A stretch of 7,722 nucleotides of DNA, from positions 1 to 7,722 of the forward strand of contig JAKAMX010000037.1 in assembly GCA_021812665.1 (NCBI GenBank). Direction: 5' to 3'. Of the stretch, positions 5,313 through 7,722 are shown piece after piece. The position numbers were made by a program, and so were the translations under genes. Each line of letters begins with the position of its first letter. Positions within the stretch are counted from its first letter, which is position 1. The notes below the pieces were generated by a model. The model did not search any database. It had not been told where the DNA came from and saw nothing but the letters and a program-made list of their open reading frames with translations. Origin of the DNA: a bacterium (GTDB taxonomy: Bacteria; Patescibacteriota; Minisyncoccia; Phycocordibacterales; UBA1550).

Positions 5313-5443
5313 CACAGAGAAAGTGCCCAGCGGCACTTTCGTTAGGATTCGAAAGTCGGAGCATGTCGCGCAGCGACGGCGAGACGGGACCGCAAGTACT
5401 CAGGAGCGACACGACTTAGTAACTTGTGGTCGCATCCTACTGG
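5273..5443 (+). repeat. tRNA tail element, Lys copy
   Basis: The acceptor copy here is interrupted: GGTGC (5308-5312) and GCCCAG (5325-5330, overlapping the next hairpin). A perfect 9-bp hairpin GAAAGTGCC-CAGC-GGCACTTTC occupies 5319-5340, followed by the inverted T-arm TAGGATTCGAA (5343-5353, 11 bases exact). The core has stem GTC (5355-5357)/GAC (5383-5385) enclosing hairpin GTCGC-GCA-GCGAC (5365-5377), then GACCGCAAG (5388-5396) with CTTGTGGTC (5423-5431). The closing direct copy ATCCTACTGG (5434-5443) is identical to ten bases of the tRNA 3' half. Stem changes relative to the Cys copy are compensatory. Confidence 0.85.
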
Positions 5444-5467
5444 TAAAATGCGTAGCTTACGCATCCA

Positions 5468-5495
5468 TTGACATTTCCCCATATTATGCTATACT
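5468..5495 (+). promoter_or_regulatory. Promoter of the small membrane protein gene
   Basis: A consensus TTGACA (5468-5473), 16-bp spacer and TATACT (5490-5495), with an extended TG at 5487-5488. Transcription would start near 5502, 25 bp after the Lys tail element ends. Confidence 0.8.
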
Positions 5496-5506
5496 TGTTT
5501 TAGATA

Positions 5507-5529
5507 GATTTGAGTACGGCACTCAAATC
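5507..5529 (+). other. Leader hairpin upstream of the small membrane protein
   Basis: GATTTGAGT, loop ACGGC, ACTCAAATC: a perfect 9-bp stem placed within about five bases of the predicted 5' end and eight bases before the Shine-Dalgarno. It could protect the mRNA 5' end or modulate translation. The SPFH gene leader (6549-6582) has a similar TGAG...ACGGCG...CTCA hairpin. Confidence 0.7.
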
Positions 5530-5546
5530 CCCTTTTGGAGAATCCA

Positions 5547-5795
5547 ATGGCTAAGCAGCTCCTTTCCACCAACGCCTGGGACCATCGCATTACGACCATT
5601 TATGTCGATGGTCGGCACTTCATCACCGCAAAGGTGTGCAACGTCAGGCGTTTCCTTTTTACGGTGGGCGCTGGCTGTCTCATCGCTGCGATCGGTTCGG
5701 TCGCGGCGATGAGGGACACCACCTCCCTGCTGATCGCAACGTTCTACGTCGCTGTCAGCATTCCATTCTTTGTGAATGGTAACAAAATCAGGTAG
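5547..5795 (+). CDS. Small two-pass membrane protein, unknown function
   Basis: An 82-residue protein starting MAKQLLSTNAWDHRITTIYVDG, with Shine-Dalgarno GGAG at 5537-5540 six bases before the ATG; a TTG four codons upstream is inside the ribosome-binding site and is not the start. It has a polar N-terminal region of about 35 residues (WDHRITTIYVDGRHFITAKV), then two hydrophobic helices, FLFTVGAGCLIAAIGSVAAM and LLIATFYVAVSIPFFVNG, joined by a short RDTTS turn, and a short basic tail (NKIR). No family is recognised. A strong promoter, leader hairpin and terminator make it a self-contained transcription unit inserted between tRNA-Lys and tRNA-Leu(TAG). Its higher G+C and codon use resemble the SPFH gene downstream. 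Confidence that it is a real gene is good; its role is unknown. Confidence 0.75.
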   Translation: MAKQLLSTNAWDHRITTIYVDGRHFITAKVCNVRRFLFTVGAGCLIAAIGSVAAMRDTTSLLIATFYVAVSIPFFVNGNKIR

Positions 5796-5815
5796 GTGCT
5801 TCACACGCCTACCAC

Positions 5816-5842
5816 AAGGACCTCTTCGGAGGTCCTTTTTTT
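5816..5842 (+). terminator. Intrinsic terminator after the small membrane protein
   Basis: AGGACCTC-TTCG-GAGGTCCT (5817-5836) with a stable UUCG tetraloop and seven T residues. A second inverted repeat, GGTAGG...CCTACC (about 5791-5813), overlaps the stop codon just before it. Confidence 0.93.
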
Positions 5843-5854
5843 ATTTCATTTACA

Positions 5855-5863
5855 TGCTACAAT
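5855..5863 (+). promoter_or_regulatory. Extended -10 promoter of tRNA-Leu(TAG)
   Basis: TG-C-TACAAT with no good -35 (the preceding terminator T-run occupies it). The predicted start near 5870 gives a leader of about 22 bases before the tRNA. Confidence 0.5.
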
Positions 5864-5891
5864 GCGAAACGCCACAAGAAATGGCAAATAT

Positions 5892-5973
5892 GCTGGAGTG
5901 GCGGAATTGGTATACGCGCTAGTCTTAGGAACTAGTGCCGCAAGGCTTGGAGGTTCAAGTCCTCTCTCCAGCA
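5892..5973 (+). tRNA. tRNA-Leu (TAG)
   Basis: A class II tRNA: acceptor GCTGGAG/CTCCAGC, D-arm region GCGGAATTGGTATACGC as in the other Leu tRNAs, anticodon stem CTAGT/ACTAG around CTTAGGA with anticodon TAG at 5926-5928, a variable arm GTGCCGCAAGGCTT, and T-arm GGAGG/CCTCT around TTCAAGT. The discriminator is A. CCA is not encoded (next bases CAG). Confidence 0.97.
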
Positions 5974-6023
5974 CAGAAAACAAAAAAGTCCCGAATGGGA
6001 CCTTTTTGTTTTCTGTGCTGGAG
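5966..6023 (+). terminator. 26-bp hairpin sharing the tRNA-Leu(TAG) acceptor strand, with embedded terminator
   Basis: Bases 5966-5986, starting with the whole acceptor 3' strand, pair perfectly with 6003-6023 (21 bp). After one A-C mismatch the top is GTCCC-GAAT-GGGAC followed by CTTTTTG, a terminator-like arrangement. This is the longest and most perfect tRNA-end hairpin in the window. Confidence 0.88.
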
Positions 6024-6158
6024 AAGCAAGCATAGCTTGCGTGAGAACTCAAAAGGCGCAGGCATAATTTTTCAGCAGAAAAATTGCCGAGCCGGGGTCG
6101 CGAAATTTTCGAGTGACGACGAGAAAATATTTGTGACCGACGCCCCTCTCCAGCTCTA
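5974..6158 (+). repeat. tRNA tail element, Leu(TAG) copy
   Basis: After the acceptor-copy hairpin: hairpin GCAAGC-ATA-GCTTGC (6026-6040), a compensatory variant of the GCGAGC/GCTCGC hairpin of the Leu(TAA) tail; a diverged inverted T-arm AGAACTCAAAA (6044-6054); stem GGC (6055-6057)/GCC (6091-6093) enclosing AATTTTTC-AGCA-GAAAAATT; stem GGTC (6096-6099)/GACC (6135-6138) extended by CGCGAAAT/ATTTGTG-type pairs and an ATTTTC/GAAAAT inner stem; and the closing direct copy CTCTCCAGC (6146-6154), identical to nine bases of the tRNA 3' end and complementary to the acceptor copy GCTGGAG. It abuts the end of the opposing Leu(CAG) tail. Confidence 0.83.
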
Positions 6159-6325
6159 GCACACCAAAGCAGTTTGGTGGGCATGAGGAGACTGATCACG
6201 AGTTACTAGGTCTACTCGGGTGAGTACACCCTGCGTGGACCAAGTACTCTCGACCCCGGCTCGTGGTTTTTGATTACAAAAACATCACTGCGCCTTTCAA
6301 ATCTCCCATGCACACCAAAGCAGTT
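6159..6325 (-). repeat. tRNA tail element, Leu(CAG) copy
   Basis: Read on the minus strand after the tRNA: hairpin CACCAAA-CTGC-TTTGGTG, acceptor copy GCATG, inverted T-arm GGGAGATTTGAA (6307-6296), core stem GGC (6294-6292)/GCC (6260-6258) enclosing a GTTTTTG/CAAAAAC hairpin with GTG/CAC below, then the 68-bp block 6263-6196 that is a perfect inverted copy of 4972-5039. It ends with a direct copy of the tRNA 3' end, CCA and trailer (6185-6159, 27 bases identical to 6336-6310). The separate small hairpin found in the other four tails is merged here with the trailer hairpin. Confidence 0.85.
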
Positions 6326-6330
6326 TGGTG
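6313..6330 (-). terminator. tRNA-Leu(CAG) trailer hairpin
   Basis: CACCAAA-CTGC-TTTGGTG on the minus strand, a 7-bp stem that begins with the discriminator region and the encoded CCA. No U-run follows, so it is a hairpin rather than a clear terminator. The loop and flanks AAACTGCTTT also occur in the Cys tail hairpin at 4644-4653. Confidence 0.6.
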
Positions 6331-6410
6331 GGCATGGGGAGATTTGAACTCCCAAGGGTTACCCCATACGCTTCTGAGACGTACGCGTATACCAATTCCG
6401 CCACATGCCC
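6326..6410 (-). tRNA. tRNA-Leu (CAG), CCA encoded
   Basis: Minus-strand class II tRNA: acceptor GGGCATG/CATGCCC, the same GCGGAATTGGTATACGCG D-region, anticodon loop CTCAGAA with anticodon CAG (6376-6374), variable arm GGGGTAACCCTT, T-arm GGGAG/CTCCC around TTCAAAT, discriminator A at 6329 and encoded CCA at 6328-6326. It converges on tRNA-Leu(TAG). Confidence 0.97.
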
Positions 6411-6425
6411 TCTCAGGAACGCCTT

Positions 6426-6434
6426 ATTCTACCA
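6426..6434 (-). promoter_or_regulatory. Extended -10 promoter of tRNA-Leu(CAG)
   Basis: On the minus strand TG-G-TAGAAT, with a predicted start near 6419, about nine bases before the tRNA. A weak -35 candidate AGGACA lies 16 bp upstream. Confidence 0.5.
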
Positions 6435-6468
6435 CGTTTTTGACCCCTGTCCTGCCCCTATTCGCTAC

Positions 6469-6497
6469 TTGACTTTTTCATTAAAATATGCTATGTT
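6469..6497 (+). promoter_or_regulatory. Promoter of the SPFH gene
   Basis: TTGACT (6469-6474), a 17-bp spacer and TATGTT (6492-6497) with an extended TG at 6489-6490. The start near 6504 gives a leader of about 110 bases that contains a TGAG/CTCA plus GGCG/CGCC hairpin (about 6553-6582) and the Shine-Dalgarno AGGAGG. Confidence 0.75.
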
Positions 6498-6615
6498 TCA
6501 AGCAGAAAGTTCTTGTTCTCTGACAATAGTAAATTCACTTTTTCACAGATCTGAGCACGGCGGCAATCACGCTCGCCACTCAAAAAGAACTCATCTCTTT
6601 GCCTAGGAGGCAATC

Positions 6616-7716
6616 ATGTTTGAAGCGATCATCACCTTCATCACCATCTTCATCCTTCTCCCCGGCCTCTGGTACGCCGTTCAGTACGGCATGCTCGAGT
6701 TCGCTAAAATGGGGATCTTCTGGGACATCGTTCCCGAAGGTTTCGCTCGCGCATACACGCGCATGGGAAAAGTCGCCAAGGTGGTCATGTCGTACTCGGG
6801 TCACGAATTCTCTCAAGAACTCGAAAATCCCGACGACGACGACACCGACAACCTCGGTGTGTACAAGATCGTCCCCGCGCCGAACTCGCAGGCGCTCCAG
6901 GGTATGAGCACGCGAGTGCTTGATATCCTTGCTCCCGCTCGCGGTGTAGTGTGGAAGGGATTGCCAGGCTTCTATGAAACCTACACAATCCCCAAGCTCA
7001 CCTGGATCGACGACAGCTTCGAGTCTCGCGTTTCGGAAAACGTGACCGAGATTCTCGTTCGTAGCTACAGCTATGGACTCAAGATGGACAACGTTGAGCT
7101 CGAGGGCAACCTCGAGTTCAACTTCAAGTTCCTCGTCGTACTGCAAGTCGTCAATCCGGCGAAGGCGCTCTTCAGGATTCAGCGCTATGTCGACGCTGTT
7201 CTGAAAGGCATCAACCTTCTCGTCATCCAGGAGTTCAAGAATCTTTCCTGGACCGACATCGTCGGCACCAAGGGCACGACCGCCACCTCCAACAACGCGC
7301 TTCGCGAAGCACTCGATCGCGTCCTCGATGATGCGTTCAAGTTCGAAGAGGAGTGGGGTGTCGCCGTTCGTGACATCGGAGTTTATGACTTCGAGGCCGC
7401 GAACGAAAGTGCCAAAGCTGCGATCACTTCGGAAGAAGTGGCCGAGCTCAAGGCCAAAGCGGCGCTTGCCGAGGCTGAAGGAAAGGCGAAGGTCATCAAG
7501 ACTGTCGCCCAGGCTGAAGCTGAAGCAACGTTCATGAAGATGAAGGCAGAGGCTGATGGCCTCACCGCCCTCAACGAGGCGGCAGAAAAGATGGGTCCCA
7601 ACGGTCTCCGCATCAAGGAGCTCGACACGATCCGTGAAGCTGGCGCCAACGTCACGCTCATCGGGAGTGGCCTGCAGATCCCTGCGGTCATACCCATTCA
7701 ACCCAACAAACCCTAG
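6616..7716 (+). CDS. SPFH/band-7 (stomatin/prohibitin-like) membrane protein
   Basis: A complete 366-residue protein with a strong Shine-Dalgarno (AGGAGG, 6605-6610) five bases before the ATG. Residues 3-22 form an N-terminal membrane anchor (EAIITFITIFILLPGLWYAV). Residues about 37-260 match the SPFH/band-7 fold: WDIVPEGFARAYTRMGKV, then GLPGFYETYTIPKLTW, VEVR-like VTEILVRSYSYGLKMDNVELEGNLEF, VVLQVVNPAKALF and WGVAVRDIGVYDFEAA. An Ala/Glu/Lys-rich coiled coil follows (about 265-325, AKAALAEAEGKAKVIKTVAQ), then a C-terminal tail. SPFH proteins form membrane-associated oligomeric scaffolds around proteases or transporters; the particular partner is unknown. An acidic DDDD insert at 73-76 lies in the N-terminal part of the domain. 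A GAGG directly after the stop suggests a co-transcribed next gene outside the window. The minus-strand reading of this region is a codon-bias shadow. Confidence 0.92.
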   Translation: MFEAIITFITIFILLPGLWYAVQYGMLEFAKMGIFWDIVPEGFARAYTRMGKVAKVVMSYSGHEFSQELENPDDDDTDNLGVYKIVPAPNSQALQGMSTRVLDILAPARGVVWKGLPGFYETYTIPKLTWIDDSFESRVSENVTEILVRSYSYGLKMDNVELEGNLEFNFKFLVVLQVVNPAKALFRIQRYVDAVLKGINLLVIQEFKNLSWTDIVGTKGTTATSNNALREALDRVLDDAFKFEEEWGVAVRDIGVYDFEAANESAKAAITSEEVAELKAKAALAEAEGKAKVIKTVAQAEAEATFMKMKAEADGLTALNEAAEKMGPNGLRIKELDTIREAGANVTLIGSGLQIPAVIPIQPNKP

Positions 7717-7722
7717 GAGGAT

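Noticed and set aside
5855..5872. A 5'-end copy of tRNA-Leu(TAG) upstream of it (ATGCTACAATGCG resembling the tRNA start)
   Set aside because: The similarity is short and gapped and coincides with the -10 box, so chance or promoter constraint explains it as well.
5796..6199. Open frames on both strands across tRNA-Leu(TAG) and its tail
   Set aside because: The plus frame includes GVAELVYALVLGTSAARLGG, a standard tRNA-Leu translation artefact; the minus frame reads the complementary tRNA and tail. No coding signals.
4606..6325. Group I or group II introns, or a known self-cleaving ribozyme, in the tails
   Set aside because: The tRNAs are uninterrupted and the tails are too short for group I/II cores; I could not match hammerhead, HDV-like or twister consensus convincingly by eye.
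4606..6325. Ordinary insertion sequences or integrated prophage at tRNA genes
   Set aside because: There is no transposase or integrase gene, and the segments are under 215 bp. A non-autonomous element remains possible and is covered in the findings.
4597..6336. CRISPR array
   Set aside because: Repeats are structured and tRNA-linked, not regularly spaced short direct repeats with unique spacers, and no cas genes are present.
6580..7701. Long minus-strand open frame (373 codons) opposite the SPFH gene
   Set aside because: It is a codon-bias shadow: the plus strand encodes a recognisable SPFH protein with promoter and Shine-Dalgarno, and the minus frame has no recognised family or start signal.

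Overview
The window looks like part of a Patescibacteria (Candidate Phyla Radiation, Parcubacteria-like) chromosome. This is inferred from a compact IF-2 that lacks the long N-terminal extension, a DUF4446 protein, genes that start without a Shine-Dalgarno sequence, tRNA genes of which only two of five encode the CCA end, and very short intergenic gaps. No mobilisation, phage or plasmid genes are visible.

Layout. Positions 1-1645 hold two minus-strand genes: a NifS/IscS-type cysteine desulfurase followed by an Fe/Mn superoxide dismutase cut by the window edge. A short divergent intergenic region with a perfect 7-bp inverted repeat separates them from a plus-strand block (1734-4380): a 70-residue double-CxxC (DnaJ zinc-finger-like) protein with its own terminator, a DUF4446 membrane protein, infB (IF-2) and rbfA. 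The infB-rbfA pair is the classical translation-initiation/30S-maturation pairing.

Positions 4381-6440 are a tRNA island: tRNA-Cys(GCA), tRNA-Leu(TAA), tRNA-Lys(CTT), a small two-pass membrane protein gene, tRNA-Leu(TAG), and on the minus strand tRNA-Leu(CAG). Positions 6469-7722 carry a promoter, a structured leader and a complete SPFH/band-7 membrane protein, with the start of a ribosome-binding site for a following gene at the very edge.

The remarkable content is downstream of the tRNAs. All five tRNA genes are followed by a tail element of about 165-210 bp with one shared design: (1) a hairpin whose descending strand is the tRNA's own 3' end plus trailer, and whose ascending strand is an inverted copy of them; (2) usually a small perfect hairpin; (3) an inverted copy of the same tRNA's T-arm ending in TCGAA or similar; (4) a conserved core of two nested stem-loops with compensatory base changes between copies; (5) a second, direct copy of the T-arm/acceptor sequence that closes the structure. 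The outer part is tailored to each tRNA, while the core is shared in two subfamilies (Cys/Lys and the three Leu tails). Two tails share a perfect 68-bp inverted repeat. Two tRNAs (Cys, Lys) also have a degenerate direct copy of their 5' end just upstream. I do not recognise this as a known family. It could be an RNA structure acting in tRNA 3' processing, termination or folding control, or a tRNA-end-capturing mini-element; the sequence alone does not decide.
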